Positions 39,347 to 48,745 of a stretch of DNA of 64,000 nt are shown here, piece by piece. Under the pieces are notes generated by a model. The model worked only from the letters and a program-made list of their open reading frames with translations, was not told where the DNA came from and searched no databases. The position numbers were made by a program, and so were the translations under genes. The DNA comes from Paenibacillus faecis. Lineage in GTDB: Bacteria; Bacillota; Bacilli; Paenibacillales; Paenibacillaceae. Where the stretch lies: contig NZ_VSDO01000002.1 of assembly GCF_008084145.1 (NCBI RefSeq), positions 1 through 64,000 on the forward strand, in the 5' to 3' direction. Positions within the stretch are counted from its first letter, which is position 1, and each line of letters starts with the position of its first letter.

Positions 39347-39859
39347 TCATACTTGAGACAAGATCTCTTTCTTTTTGAGTTCAAATTCCTCTTCGCTGAT
39401 GATTCCTTGCTCCTTTAGTTTTGCCAGTTTTTCTAGTTTTGTAAAGGCGTCTTCACTGGTTGGGGCGGCTTGTGCGACCGATACTGCCGGATTTGGTTCG
39501 CTCTGTAATTTATAAATTAGTTGTTCTATCTTCTTAAAATCATCAAAATTGCCACGAATCATTACCGTGTTTTCATCTTTAGCATAATCAAAAGCGGAAC
39601 CGAATCGCTTCGTATCATCACCGGAGCCACTAGCAATAATCTGAAAATGACCGGCTGCCAACATGCTTGGTTTTTTTGTCTGAATGGAGGTTATGCTTTT
39701 GATCATGTACGTCTTTAAGGATTTCCGTTCGAGCAACTTTCCTCTCTGTAAATAAACTACGTTCTTAGTTACAGCAATCAGTCCATTTATACCTTCGGCA
39801 AAAGCAATGATGTCCTTTTGATCTACAGATTCGAGTAATTTCCCCATCAAATTTGACAT
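39347..39859 (-). CDS. SHOCT-domain protein with PH-like N-terminus
   Basis: The 170-residue protein has an N-terminal PH-like region (about residues 10-115: IIAFAEGINGLIAVTKNVVYL, YMIKSITSIQTKK). A C-terminal SHOCT motif (LEKLAKLKEQGIISEEEFE, residues 145-165) follows. The SHOCT domain is an oligomerisation motif of unknown function. GGGGAGGAAAG precedes the ATG at 39859. Codon use is clearly more AT-rich than in all neighbours, and the gene lies next to a repeat hub, which suggests acquisition from elsewhere. Confidence 0.8.
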   Translation of the reverse strand: MSNLMGKLLESVDQKDIIAFAEGINGLIAVTKNVVYLQRGKLLERKSLKTYMIKSITSIQTKKPSMLAAGHFQIIASGSGDDTKRFGSAFDYAKDENTVMIRGNFDDFKKIEQLIYKLQSEPNPAVSVAQAAPTSEDAFTKLEKLAKLKEQGIISEEEFELKKKEILSQV

Positions 39860-40081
39860 ATTCGACTTTCCTCCCCATTTTTTGAAATAATGATACCAAA
39901 TATAGTAAGGCACATCTATTACTTTTTTACCAAATTTATATCACTATCATAAAATGAGTACCTCTATAGTAGAAGTTGGCCTTGGAGAAATTTCTTAAGG
40001 ATTTTCGGGCAGGGAAGTCCAATCGGGACAAGCATGCCTCTCATAAGGTATAGCAAGCGCTTTGAAATGGAGGTGGAGGCA

Positions 40082-40963
40082 GTGCCACGGGCATCTATAA
40101 TCATGCCGGTGTATAACAATGCGGCATTCGTCCAGGAAGCCATTCACAGCATGCTGGTTCAAACTTATAAGGACTTTGAGCTGATCGTCATCGACGACGG
40201 GTCTACGGACGGTTCGGCCGAGCTTATCGATCGGTTTAAAGACCCGCGGATTCGCAAAGTTTTGCATCGTCAAAACCGCGGGGTTGTCTCGGCTCTTAAT
40301 GAGGGATTAAGCTTGGCGACGGGAGAGTATATCGTCCGCATGGACGGCGACGATGTTTCCACACCGGACCGGTTGGACATTCAGATTTCGTTTATGGATC
40401 AGAACCCGGATATAGGCCTTAGCGCGGGAGCGTTCACCAGCTCCGCAAACGTAAAGCCCAAAATCAATCCGTCCTCCCATGAGGAGATCAAGACCTGGCT
40501 CTTGTTTCATTGTTGCATCGCCCATCCGACGGTTATTATGCGGAACCGTATCGTTCACCGGCTGGGAATCCGGTACGACAGCAATTATCCCCATGCCGAG
40601 GACTATGAGTTGTGGAACCGGCTGGCGTTTCAGACGAAATTGGCGAATCTGCCGGTTAACATGCTGTATTATCGTATACATGGCGGACAAGTGTCTCATA
40701 GGCATCGGGCGATCCAGGACGATTCGGCCCGGAGAGTCCGGCAAAGACAGTTTTCGCGCTTGGGTTTACACCTTTCGGACGAAGAAAACCGAATTATGCT
40801 CGATTTTATACACTTCAATATTAATCCGGCGGATTATCCCGGTTATTTTCGGGCCGTTGGCTTCGCTCGCTGGCTGCTTGAACAAAACGCGAAGCATCGG
40901 GTTTACGATCAGGAGATGCTGAATATGGCGTTATCCCGTTGCATTTCCCATCTGCCGTATTAA
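40082..40963 (+). CDS. Glycosyltransferase family 2 protein
   Basis: The 293-residue enzyme has a GT-A fold: ASIIMPVYNNAAFVQEAI, FELIVIDDGSTDGS, and the metal-binding DXD region RMDGDDVS. NYPHAEDYELWNRL holds the usual catalytic acidic residues. It has no membrane segment. The GTG at 40082 is chosen because GGAGGTGGAGG lies just before it. Acceptor and donor sugars are unknown. It stands alone between a repeat hub and iscS, with a terminator of its own. Confidence 0.85.
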   Translation: MPRASIIMPVYNNAAFVQEAIHSMLVQTYKDFELIVIDDGSTDGSAELIDRFKDPRIRKVLHRQNRGVVSALNEGLSLATGEYIVRMDGDDVSTPDRLDIQISFMDQNPDIGLSAGAFTSSANVKPKINPSSHEEIKTWLLFHCCIAHPTVIMRNRIVHRLGIRYDSNYPHAEDYELWNRLAFQTKLANLPVNMLYYRIHGGQVSHRHRAIQDDSARRVRQRQFSRLGLHLSDEENRIMLDFIHFNINPADYPGYFRAVGFARWLLEQNAKHRVYDQEMLNMALSRCISHLPY

Positions 40964-40965
40964 AC

Positions 40966-41004
40966 GACGATCACCTCCTCCGCGGTTCCCGGAGGAGGTT
41001 TTTG
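40966..41004 (+). terminator. Intrinsic terminator of the glycosyltransferase gene
   Basis: The stem acctcctccg/cggaggaggt is followed by TTTTTG, just past the stop codon. Confidence 0.85.
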
Positions 41005-41130
41005 TTGCGGGCTCCGAAATGGGCAACACTCACGCTAATAGGCAGTAGTTTTTTTGACTAAAATAATATAGAATAAAACACGCTTAAACGACTGCCTAAT
41101 TTTATATGATCAAAGGTGGCTTGCCATACT

Positions 41131-42282
41131 ATGAAAACCATATATTTGGACCACGCGGCTTCCACGCCCGTTCATCCGGAAGTGGCGGAGGCGATGGTCA
41201 CCGTCATGCGCGAGCAATACGGGAACGCTTCGAGCATCCATGCCTACGGCCGCGCCGCCAAGAGACTCGTGAACGGGTCGCGGGACCGGCTGGCCGCTCT
41301 GGTCGGCTGCCGTCCGGACGAGCTCGTGTTTACGAGCGGAGGAACGGAGAGCGATAATCTGGCTCTGTTCGGCGCGGCGGAAGCGCGGAAGGATCGCGGC
41401 CGTCATATTATTACGACGGCGATCGAGCATCATGCGGTTTTGCATGCCTGCGGGCGTTTGGAGAAGCAGGGCTATGAGGTTACATATCTGCCGGTCGACC
41501 GCCAGGGTCAAGTACATCCGGAGCAGGTTCGGGAAGCGATCCGTCCCGATACGATTCTCATCAGCGTGATGTATGCCAATAATGAGGTCGGCACGATTCA
41601 GCCGATCGAGGAGATAGGCGCACTGGCTGCGGAGAAGGGCATCGTCTTTCATGTGGACGCCGTTCAGGCTTTAGGAGCGCTGGAAATCCGGCTCGGGGAG
41701 TTGCCGGTCGACTTGATGAGCTTTTCCGCGCATAAAATCAACGGACCGCAAGGAGTAGGGGCGCTTTATGTCAGCCGGGAACTGGTGATCGAACCGATTC
41801 TTTTCGGAGGCCTGCAGGAGCGAAAACGCCGGGCCGGCACGGAGAATATGGCCGGGATCGCCGGATTCGCCAAGGCCGCCGAGCTGGCGGCGCAGCAACT
41901 TCCCGGACGCGCGGCACGGGATGAAGAGCTCCGCCGGATTTTCCTCGATGCGCTGGAGACAGAGGTCGGGGCGGGGCGATTCCATGTGAACGGACACCCT
42001 ACCCGGCGGCTCGCCCATATCGTCAACGTCAGCTTTCCGGAATGCGACACGGAGACGATGCTGATGAATCTGGATATGGAGGGCATCGCGGTGGCCAGCG
42101 GGTCGGCGTGCTCTTCGGGATCGCTGGAGCCCTCGCACGTACTGGAAGCGATGAATTTGCCGATAAATTTTTTGAACTCGGCGATTCGATTTAGCTTTGG
42201 TTTGGGTAATACTACTGAAGAAATGAAACTTACCGCCGAAAAAGTTGGAACCATCCTGAACCGTCTTCGTAAAAGAAGATAA
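41131..42282 (+). CDS. iscS: Cysteine desulfurase (YrvO/IscS-like)
   Basis: The 383-residue PLP enzyme takes sulfur from cysteine, here probably for MnmA. Motifs are YLDHAASTPVHPEV, TSGGTESDN, HVDAVQALG, the PLP lysine K202 in SFSAHKINGPQG, and the catalytic C327 in ASGSACSSGSLEPSHV. ATG at 41131 gives the canonical start, and AAAGGTGG lies upstream. A GTG five codons earlier is possible. In Bacillus it lies between cymR and mnmA. Here both flanks are changed. Confidence 0.93.
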   Translation: MKTIYLDHAASTPVHPEVAEAMVTVMREQYGNASSIHAYGRAAKRLVNGSRDRLAALVGCRPDELVFTSGGTESDNLALFGAAEARKDRGRHIITTAIEHHAVLHACGRLEKQGYEVTYLPVDRQGQVHPEQVREAIRPDTILISVMYANNEVGTIQPIEEIGALAAEKGIVFHVDAVQALGALEIRLGELPVDLMSFSAHKINGPQGVGALYVSRELVIEPILFGGLQERKRRAGTENMAGIAGFAKAAELAAQQLPGRAARDEELRRIFLDALETEVGAGRFHVNGHPTRRLAHIVNVSFPECDTETMLMNLDMEGIAVASGSACSSGSLEPSHVLEAMNLPINFLNSAIRFSFGLGNTTEEMKLTAEKVGTILNRLRKRR

Positions 42283-42370
42283 TGGGCGTCTTTTGTAGTT
42301 TTTTCGGAGGGAGGTCAGTTTCGGAGAGTTCTTGCAGCAAGAGATTGCCACAGTAGGAGGAGCCGTGCTC

Positions 42371-42892
42371 ATGAAACTTCAAGAGATGGTAGGCTTGGCC
42401 GTATTCGATGTGGAAGACGGCAAACAGATCGGGAAAGTTCTCGATTTCCTGCTGGATGATGACTGGAGAATCACCGGCATTCAGCTGGAGGGGAAAGCGA
42501 TGTTCACCTCCACGGTGAAGGTGGTGCTCTGGGAAGATATTGTAGCGTACGGTGAAGATGCCGTGATGATACGCAATCAACAGGCGATCCGCAAATGGGA
42601 TGCCGAGAATATACAGCTTACCTTTTCCACGGGTAACGGCAAATTGAAAGAACTTCCGCTCCTCACCGAGGACGGGATTTTGATAGGTCATGTGACAGAT
42701 GTTTATTTTGACCAAGAAATGGGAAATACAATTACAGGAATAGAAGTCAGCGACGGGTTTATCTCGGATCTGATGGAAGGGCGAAAAGTGCTGCCTTTTA
42801 CCCCCGGCATGACCAAGGGCGAAAACGCGATCATGGTCCCTCCAAACAGTGAGCAGCGGTTGGAGAAGGCGATGAATTCTGTTAATGGATAG
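42371..42892 (+). CDS. PRC-barrel domain protein (YrrD-like)
   Basis: The 173-residue protein contains two PRC-barrel repeats, at about residues 1-75 (MVGLAVFDVEDGKQIGKVLD) and 90-160 (LLTEDGILIGHVTDVYFDQE). PRC barrels occur in RimM and in photosynthetic reaction centres, but here the function is unknown. The order iscS, PRC barrel, then tRNA or wall genes matches the B. subtilis yrrD locality. The ATG at 42371 is chosen after GGAGGAG. Confidence 0.85.
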   Translation: MKLQEMVGLAVFDVEDGKQIGKVLDFLLDDDWRITGIQLEGKAMFTSTVKVVLWEDIVAYGEDAVMIRNQQAIRKWDAENIQLTFSTGNGKLKELPLLTEDGILIGHVTDVYFDQEMGNTITGIEVSDGFISDLMEGRKVLPFTPGMTKGENAIMVPPNSEQRLEKAMNSVNG

Positions 42893-42903
42893 GTGATGTG
42901 TAG

Positions 42904-43113
42904 ATGATGAAGTGTCCAAACTGCAGTTCCAAGGATATCGGCAAGATCGGCTCCCATCAGTTTTATTGCTGGGGGTGCTTTATCGAATTAACGGTAAATG
43001 GCGAGAAAATGTCGGTTTACCAAGTGGAAGAAGACGGAACCCTCAGTTCTTTGGATGATTTGTTTTTTGGAGAAGAGGTTTCTCAAGATCTTCCCCAAAT
43101 CCATCTGTCCTAG
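42904..43113 (+). CDS. Small zinc-ribbon protein
   Basis: The 69-residue protein has two CxxC pairs (KCPNCSSKD and FYCWGCFIEL) spaced as a zinc ribbon, followed by an acidic tail (EEDGTLSSLDDLFFGEE). It begins 11 bases past the PRC-barrel gene and is probably co-transcribed with it. Function unknown. Confidence 0.78.
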   Translation: MMKCPNCSSKDIGKIGSHQFYCWGCFIELTVNGEKMSVYQVEEDGTLSSLDDLFFGEEVSQDLPQIHLS

Positions 43114-43147
43114 CAGCACGTAGATAACTTAAAATCATCATAGTAGA

Positions 43148-43181
43148 AAGCTCTCTCCTCCCAGAGGAGAGGGCTTTTTTG
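43148..43181 (+). terminator. Intrinsic terminator before the mannitol operon
   Basis: The stem agctctctcctc/aggagagggct is followed by a T tract. Confidence 0.85.
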
Positions 43182-43214
43182 CGTTTTCCGGAAACCCGGC
43201 GGATTGAGATTTTA

Positions 43215-43229
43215 AATGTTGTCAACATT
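43215..43229. promoter_or_regulatory. Operator-like palindrome upstream of mtlA
   Basis: AATGTTG and CAACATT flank a single central T, a perfect 15-bp palindrome about 140 bases before mtlA. It overlaps a possible -35 (TTGTCA). It could bind MtlR or another regulator, but it does not match the TTGnCACA-type MtlR site of B. subtilis well. Confidence 0.4.
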
Positions 43230-43263
43230 AATCATGACGGAATCGGGTTTTGATTTGATTGAG

Positions 43264-43279
43264 TGTGAAAGCGCTGTGA
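43264..43279 (+). promoter_or_regulatory. cre site (CcpA catabolite repression)
   Basis: TGTGAAAGCGCTGTGA fits the cre consensus WTGNAANCGNWNNCA closely, with one weak position. It lies 78 bases before mtlA, so glucose repression of the mannitol genes is expected. Confidence 0.75.
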
Positions 43280-43356
43280 ATTAGGATGAAATTAAGCAAG
43301 CGGTGCACAAACACCGCTGCTATGAAGACAGTTCAACAAAAGGAGGCATCCTCGTG

Positions 43357-44793
43357 ATGGGTATAGAAACGAATCAAAAAACCGGAGGGGCAAGGGTTAA
43401 AGTGCAGCAGGTCGGGCGGCTGCTCAGCGGAATGGTTATGCCTAACATCGGCGCGTTCATCGCCTGGGGCCTGATTACCGCATTGTTCATTCCAACGGGC
43501 TGGATTCCGAATGAGAAGCTGGCCGCGCTCGTGGGGCCGATGATTAATTTTCTTCTGCCTCTGCTGATCGGGTATACCGGAGGACAAATGATCCACGGAA
43601 AAAGAGGCGCCGTCATCGGGGCGATTATGACGCTCGGCGTCGTGGTGGGTTCGGACATTCCGATGTTCCTCGGCGCGATGATTGTCGGTCCGCTGGCCGC
43701 GTGGATATTGAAACAATTCGACAAATTGGTGGAAGGCAAAATTAAATCCGGCTTTGAAATGCTGGTCAACAACTTCTCGCTGGGAATTATCGGCGCCATC
43801 CTCGCCATCGGTGCTTATACGGGGATCGGTCCGGTTATTCAGGCGATCAGCAAGACGTTATCGGCGGGGGTTGACGTTCTGATCAATCTGCATCTGCTGC
43901 CGCTGGTCAACATTATTATCGAGCCGGCTAAAGTTTTATTCCTGAACAATGCCATAAACCATGGCATTCTAAGCCCGATCGCTGCGGAGGAATCCGCAAG
44001 GTTGGGGAAATCGCTGATCTTTATGCTGGAATCGAACCCGGGGCCGGGCCTTGGCATTTTGCTTGCTTACTGGCTTGTGGGCCGCGGTTCGGCCAAACAA
44101 TCCGCTCCGGGAGCGGTCGTCATTCATTTCCTGGGCGGGATTCATGAAATTTATTTCCCGTACATTTTGATGAAACCTATCTTGATTTTGGCTGCGATCG
44201 GCGGCGGGGTAACCGGAACGTTTACGTTCCAACTGCTTAACGCGGGACTTGTGGGCTCCCCATCCCCGGGAAGTATCTTCGCCTATATCGCCATGGCGCC
44301 GAAAGGCGGTCTGGTGCCGGTTCTTGCCGGCGTGGTCACCGCGACCGTCGTTTCCTTCCTGCTCGCCGCTTTACTGCTGAAGACAGGCAAACAGAATGAG
44401 GAAGAATTGGATCTTGAGCAGGCGACGGAAAAAATGCGGGAAATGAAAGCGGCAGGCAATGTCCCCGCGGCCGCTCAAGCCGCGTTGGAGCAGGAGGCCG
44501 CCAACCGCAAAGACAACGTGAACAAAATTGTGTTCTCTTGCGATGCCGGTATGGGCTCGAGCGCGATGGGCGCTTCCATCCTGCGCAAAAAGATGCAGCA
44601 AGCCGGTATTCAAGTGACCGTTGTGAACTCGGCGGTCAGCGAAATCCCGGCGGATGCGGACATCGTCATCACGCAGAAACAGCTGACGGAGCGTGCGAAG
44701 GCGAACAAGCCGGACGCCGAGCATATTTCGATCGACAACTTCCTGAAGAGTCCGAAATATGACGAACTGGTGGAGCGCCTGAAAGGGGAGTAA
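43357..44793 (+). CDS. mtlA: PTS mannitol transporter subunit IICB
   Basis: The 478-residue protein imports and phosphorylates mannitol. The EIIC membrane domain (residues about 15-340) begins GRLLSGMVMPNIGAFIAWG and includes GGIHEIYFPYILMKP. The EIIB domain (from about residue 388) has the phosphorylation Cys, C395, in FSCDAGMGSSAMG. EIIA is not fused but encoded by mtlF downstream. AAAAGGAGG precedes both GTG 43354 and ATG 43357, and the choice between them is open. Confidence 0.95.
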   Translation: MGIETNQKTGGARVKVQQVGRLLSGMVMPNIGAFIAWGLITALFIPTGWIPNEKLAALVGPMINFLLPLLIGYTGGQMIHGKRGAVIGAIMTLGVVVGSDIPMFLGAMIVGPLAAWILKQFDKLVEGKIKSGFEMLVNNFSLGIIGAILAIGAYTGIGPVIQAISKTLSAGVDVLINLHLLPLVNIIIEPAKVLFLNNAINHGILSPIAAEESARLGKSLIFMLESNPGPGLGILLAYWLVGRGSAKQSAPGAVVIHFLGGIHEIYFPYILMKPILILAAIGGGVTGTFTFQLLNAGLVGSPSPGSIFAYIAMAPKGGLVPVLAGVVTATVVSFLLAALLLKTGKQNEEELDLEQATEKMREMKAAGNVPAAAQAALEQEAANRKDNVNKIVFSCDAGMGSSAMGASILRKKMQQAGIQVTVVNSAVSEIPADADIVITQKQLTERAKANKPDAEHISIDNFLKSPKYDELVERLKGE

Positions 44794-44821
44794 ACCGGCA
44801 ACAACTTATGTTTGGACCATG

Positions 44822-44850
44822 ACGCTGGAGATGACATTCTCCGGCGTTTT
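44822..44850 (+). terminator. Hairpin between mtlA and mtlR
   Basis: The stem acgctggag/ctccggcgt is followed by TTTT. The short tail suggests partial termination, lowering regulator level relative to transporter. Confidence 0.55.
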
Positions 44851-44882
44851 ATCTCAAATTCACATTCAAGCGAGGGATGAAT

Positions 44883-46970
44883 ATGGGGAAATTTACCGCC
44901 AGGCAGCGCCAGATTCTCATGTTCCTCCTTGGCAGGAAGAACGGGGTCACCGCGGCGGAGATCGCCGCCGAAACCTCGGTTAGCGTCCGGACGGTACACC
45001 GGGAACTGGACGATATGGACCGGAGTCTGGCGGGGTTTGGCATTCTGCTTCTCCGCAAATCCGGCACCGGGATCGCTCTTCGCGCTCTGGACGGCGGCCC
45101 GCCCGAAGAAGAGCAATTGGCGAAAGTCCGTGAGGAGCTGCTGTCGGGAAAACCGGCGGACTATTCGGGCGATGAACGGAAAATCATGCTGCTGTGCGAT
45201 TTGCTCGAAACGGAGGAGCCGATCAAGATGTTCGCTTTGGCCCACAGCTTAAAGGTGACCGTGGCGACGGTGAGCCATGACCTGGATGAGCTCGAGAGCG
45301 AATTGAACAAACTGGGCTTGCAACTCGTACGGCGGCGGGGATACGGGGTTGAGATTCAGGGGGCCGAGATCCAAAAGCGGGCCGCCATCGTTCATGCGGC
45401 CTCCAATGAACTAACCTACTCGGACCTGGTGGGAGCCCCGGCCATCCATGAGAACGCGGGGGCCCGACGCCTGTTGGAACTGATCGGCAAATCCGATCTG
45501 CTTACGGTGGCGGAATGCTTTTGGGACATGAATTGGCCATGGACCGAAGAGCTGAGCGAAGGGGCTTATACCGGGCTGCTGACCGCCTTGTCCGTAACGG
45601 TGAATCGGCTTCGCCGCGGGAAGACGGTCACGGTGGCGGAATTTCAATCCGGGGCCCGGGAAGAACTGGAGCAGAGCTTACTGAATCAAGCCGGGGATTT
45701 GGCAAGGCATCTCGAGAAAACCTTCGCCATCTCGGTAACCGGAGAAGAAACGGCATATATCGCCAGCCTGTTCCAGCGGGCCAGGGAAGATTCTCCCGAA
45801 CTCGCTCATCTCGATCTCGAGGTCGTCGACATCATTGAGAGGCTGATCGATTTAATCGTGGAGCGGACCGGGATTCCTTATCAAGAGGACCGTTCGCTTA
45901 GGAGCGGGCTGCTGGAGCATATCCGGCCCGCGTTGAAAAGAATCCGGGAAGGGGCGCGCATACGAAATCCTCTGCTTTCCGCCATCCGGAAGGATTATGA
46001 GGAACTGTTCGCCACCGTTCGGGAAGCTGTCGACGAACTTGCGGGGGATCTGCAGGTACCCGACGAGGAGATCGGTTTTCTGGTTATGCATTTCGGAGCC
46101 TCGGCGGAACGGCTTCACCAGCCGGGCCGGAACCTGCGGGCGATCCTGGTATGCTCCAGCGGGCTAAGCTCTTCGAGGCTGCTCGCTACCCGTTTGGCCA
46201 AGGAAATGCCGCAAATTCAGGTGCTGGGGAACGCCTCCTGGTATGATGCGGCCCGGCTGCAGGAGGAAAACTACGATCTGCTGATTTCCACGATCGACCT
46301 GCCGCTTCCCGGCGACCGGTACGTTCGGCTTAGCCCTCTGTTGACGCGGGAAGACCGCGAACGCCTACTTTCCCACATCCAGCAATGGACCCTTCAAAAG
46401 AGAAGGCCTCCGGAAACCGGCGAGCCGCTTCAAAAGGAAGGCGCGATGGCCCGGCTCGGGACGCTCAACGCCACGCTTAGCGAAATTCACTCGCTGCTTC
46501 AGGGCTTCGGTCTATATGAACTGAACAATGAAGGAGCCGGGCTCGGGGAAATCGTTACGGAGGCGCTGGAGCTGGTGAACGGTGCGGAATCCGCATCCGG
46601 GGGAAAGCTGATCGCCGATATCCCCGCGGTCGCCGAGCGGCTGCTCGAACGCGAACGTTTGGCCACCCAGATGATCCCCGGGACCGCTCTCGCTTTGTTT
46701 CATACAAGAAGCCCGTATATCCGGGCGCGCGCGCTTTCGCTGTTCCGGTTGAAGTCGCCGTTGGCCCTGGATTCGGAGGGAGAGGCCAAAGTCATTTTGC
46801 TGATGCTGGCCCCGCAGGAGCTTTCCAAGGAAAGCCTGGAGGTGCTCAGTGAAATCAGCGCTCTGCTGCTGAACTCGCAGCTTGTGTCCCTGCTTGAATC
46901 GGGGACGGATGCGGAGATCCGCAATTATTTGGCCGCGGAACTGCTTAGCTTTTTTGAGAACAATGGATGA
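44883..46970 (+). CDS. mtlR: Mannitol operon transcriptional activator MtlR
   Basis: The 695-residue PRD regulator has, in order, two helix-turn-helix units (SVRTVHRELDDM and VTVATVSHDLDELE), two PTS regulation domains (His residues around residues 180-400), an EIIB-like domain with ILVCSSGLSSSRL, and an EIIA(Mtl)-like C-terminal domain from about residue 550. MtlR is activated or inhibited by PTS phosphorylation according to mannitol supply. ATG 44883 is preferred, since the ribosome site GAGGG abuts the earlier ATG 44877. Confidence 0.92.
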   Translation: MGKFTARQRQILMFLLGRKNGVTAAEIAAETSVSVRTVHRELDDMDRSLAGFGILLLRKSGTGIALRALDGGPPEEEQLAKVREELLSGKPADYSGDERKIMLLCDLLETEEPIKMFALAHSLKVTVATVSHDLDELESELNKLGLQLVRRRGYGVEIQGAEIQKRAAIVHAASNELTYSDLVGAPAIHENAGARRLLELIGKSDLLTVAECFWDMNWPWTEELSEGAYTGLLTALSVTVNRLRRGKTVTVAEFQSGAREELEQSLLNQAGDLARHLEKTFAISVTGEETAYIASLFQRAREDSPELAHLDLEVVDIIERLIDLIVERTGIPYQEDRSLRSGLLEHIRPALKRIREGARIRNPLLSAIRKDYEELFATVREAVDELAGDLQVPDEEIGFLVMHFGASAERLHQPGRNLRAILVCSSGLSSSRLLATRLAKEMPQIQVLGNASWYDAARLQEENYDLLISTIDLPLPGDRYVRLSPLLTREDRERLLSHIQQWTLQKRRPPETGEPLQKEGAMARLGTLNATLSEIHSLLQGFGLYELNNEGAGLGEIVTEALELVNGAESASGGKLIADIPAVAERLLERERLATQMIPGTALALFHTRSPYIRARALSLFRLKSPLALDSEGEAKVILLMLAPQELSKESLEVLSEISALLLNSQLVSLLESGTDAEIRNYLAAELLSFFENNG

Positions 46971-46997
46971 TTTCATAACGAAAAAGGAGAGAGAACA

Positions 46998-47432
46998 ATG
47001 AGCATACTGTCGACAGATAAAATTGTACTCCACGCTGCCGCTAAAGATAAATACGAGGCGATTCGACTGGCCGGCGAACTGCTGGTGCAAGCGGGACACG
47101 TCACGGCGGATTATGTGGAAAAAATGATAGAACGGGAAAATATTGTCTCCACCTATATGGGGGCCGGTTTGGCCATTCCCCACGGGACGAAAGAGGCAAA
47201 ATCGATGGTGTTATCGACCGGCCTGTCTATCGTCCGCTTTCCGGAAGGCGTCGATTTCGGCGGCGACGAGCCGGCGTTCGTCGTCATCGGGATCGCCGGA
47301 GCCGGAGGGGAGCACATGGAGATTTTGACCCAGGTCGCGATGATCTTCTCCGACGATGACAGCATCGACCGCGTGATGAACGCGGCCACCAAGGAAGAAA
47401 TTATGGAATTGTTCGGAGGCGAATTGGCATGA
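46998..47432 (+). CDS. mtlF: PTS mannitol transporter subunit IIA
   Basis: The 144-residue EIIA passes phosphate from HPr to MtlA. The active-site His is H62 in AGLAIPHGTKEAK. Length is normal. AAAGGAGAGAG precedes the ATG. The stop overlaps the mtlD start. Confidence 0.95.
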   Translation: MSILSTDKIVLHAAAKDKYEAIRLAGELLVQAGHVTADYVEKMIERENIVSTYMGAGLAIPHGTKEAKSMVLSTGLSIVRFPEGVDFGGDEPAFVVIGIAGAGGEHMEILTQVAMIFSDDDSIDRVMNAATKEEIMELFGGELA

Positions 47433-48589
47433 TGAAAGCCGTCCATTTTGGCGCGGGAAACATCGGAAGAGGCTTCATCGGGCTGCTTTTGTCGCAGGCG
47501 GGATATGAGGTGGTATTTGCGGACGTCAACGAACAGGTCGTCGCCGCGTTAAAAGAGCGCGGGGAGTATTCCGTCGTCCTGGCCGGAGAGCGGCGGGAAA
47601 CGACCGTGGTTCGGGGAGTGACGGCGTTGAACAGCAACGCGGACAATGAAGCGCTGGTCCGGGCGGTGGCGGAAGCCGATCTGGTGACCACGGCCGTCGG
47701 GGTTTCCGTTCTGAAGCATATCGCCGGCACGGTTGCCGAAGGTATAGCCTTGCGGCTGCAGCATTCCGAGGCCAAGCCGCTGCATGTCATCGCCTGCGAG
47801 AACGCGATCGGCGCCAGCTCGCAGTTGAAGGAGCTGGTCTATAGCCGGCTCGACGAGGAAAACCGGATGCGTGCGGACCGGAGCGTCGCGTTTCCGGATG
47901 CGGCGGTGGACCGGATTGTGCCTCAGCAGAGCCACAAAGATATTTTGAAGGTTGTCGTAGAGCCCTTCTTCGAGTGGGTCGTCGAGGCCTCGGCCATGCT
48001 GCCGGGCTATCGCCCCATCGGCGGAGTCAAGTATGTGGACCGGCTTCTGCCGTATATCGAACGCAAATTGTTCACGGTCAATACGGGCCATTGCTCGGCC
48101 GCCTATATGGGCTACCTTCAGGAGTACGACACGATTCAGGCGGCGATGAACGATGGGGAAGTCGCCGGCCATGTGGCCTCGGTTCTGCAGGAGACGGGAG
48201 CGGTGCTCGTAAAGGAGCATGGCTTTGACGCGGAAGAGCACAAGGCTTACATCGCCAAAATCCTGGAGCGTTTCCGCAACCCCGCCCTGACGGACGAAGT
48301 TTCGCGGGTGGGGCGTTCGCCGATCCGCAAGCTGTCGCCGGGCGACCGGTTGGCGCGGCCGGCGATGAAGGCCTTCGAGCAAGGCCTGGAATACCGCTAT
48401 TTGGCGCGGACCATGGCGGCGGCCTTGCTGTTCCGGGCGGGCGACGATCCGGAGGCGGCGGAATTGCAGACCGCGCTTCAAACCTCGGGTCCGTCGGAAA
48501 CGATCGCCAAGTATACCGGAATTGCCCCGGATCATCCGGTTCATCGTGAAATTATGGAGCAGTTCGAACTGCTGCAAAATTGGGCGTAA
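47429..48589 (+). CDS. mtlD: Mannitol-1-phosphate 5-dehydrogenase
   Basis: The 386-residue enzyme oxidises mannitol-1-phosphate to fructose-6-phosphate with NAD. It has the N-terminal Rossmann motif VHFGAGNIGRGF, the family signature IACENAIGAS, and the catalytic Lys region GVKYVDRLLPYIERKL. It is the last gene of the mtl operon. After the stop an inverted repeat cgactc/gagtcg (48599-48620) lacks a T tract. Confidence 0.96.
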   Translation: MMKAVHFGAGNIGRGFIGLLLSQAGYEVVFADVNEQVVAALKERGEYSVVLAGERRETTVVRGVTALNSNADNEALVRAVAEADLVTTAVGVSVLKHIAGTVAEGIALRLQHSEAKPLHVIACENAIGASSQLKELVYSRLDEENRMRADRSVAFPDAAVDRIVPQQSHKDILKVVVEPFFEWVVEASAMLPGYRPIGGVKYVDRLLPYIERKLFTVNTGHCSAAYMGYLQEYDTIQAAMNDGEVAGHVASVLQETGAVLVKEHGFDAEEHKAYIAKILERFRNPALTDEVSRVGRSPIRKLSPGDRLARPAMKAFEQGLEYRYLARTMAAALLFRAGDDPEAAELQTALQTSGPSETIAKYTGIAPDHPVHREIMEQFELLQNWA

Positions 48590-48745
48590 TTTCCGTCCCG
48601 ACTCATTGGAATGCGAGTCGCCGCCTCTCCCGGTTTTGGGATTTGTCCAAAAACGCGGACGGGCGGCGATTATTTTTACCATCCCCCGCATATACTTTCA
48701 TCATAGCTGGTCCGACTCCGAATGGCGGGAGGGGGTTACTGTGAA

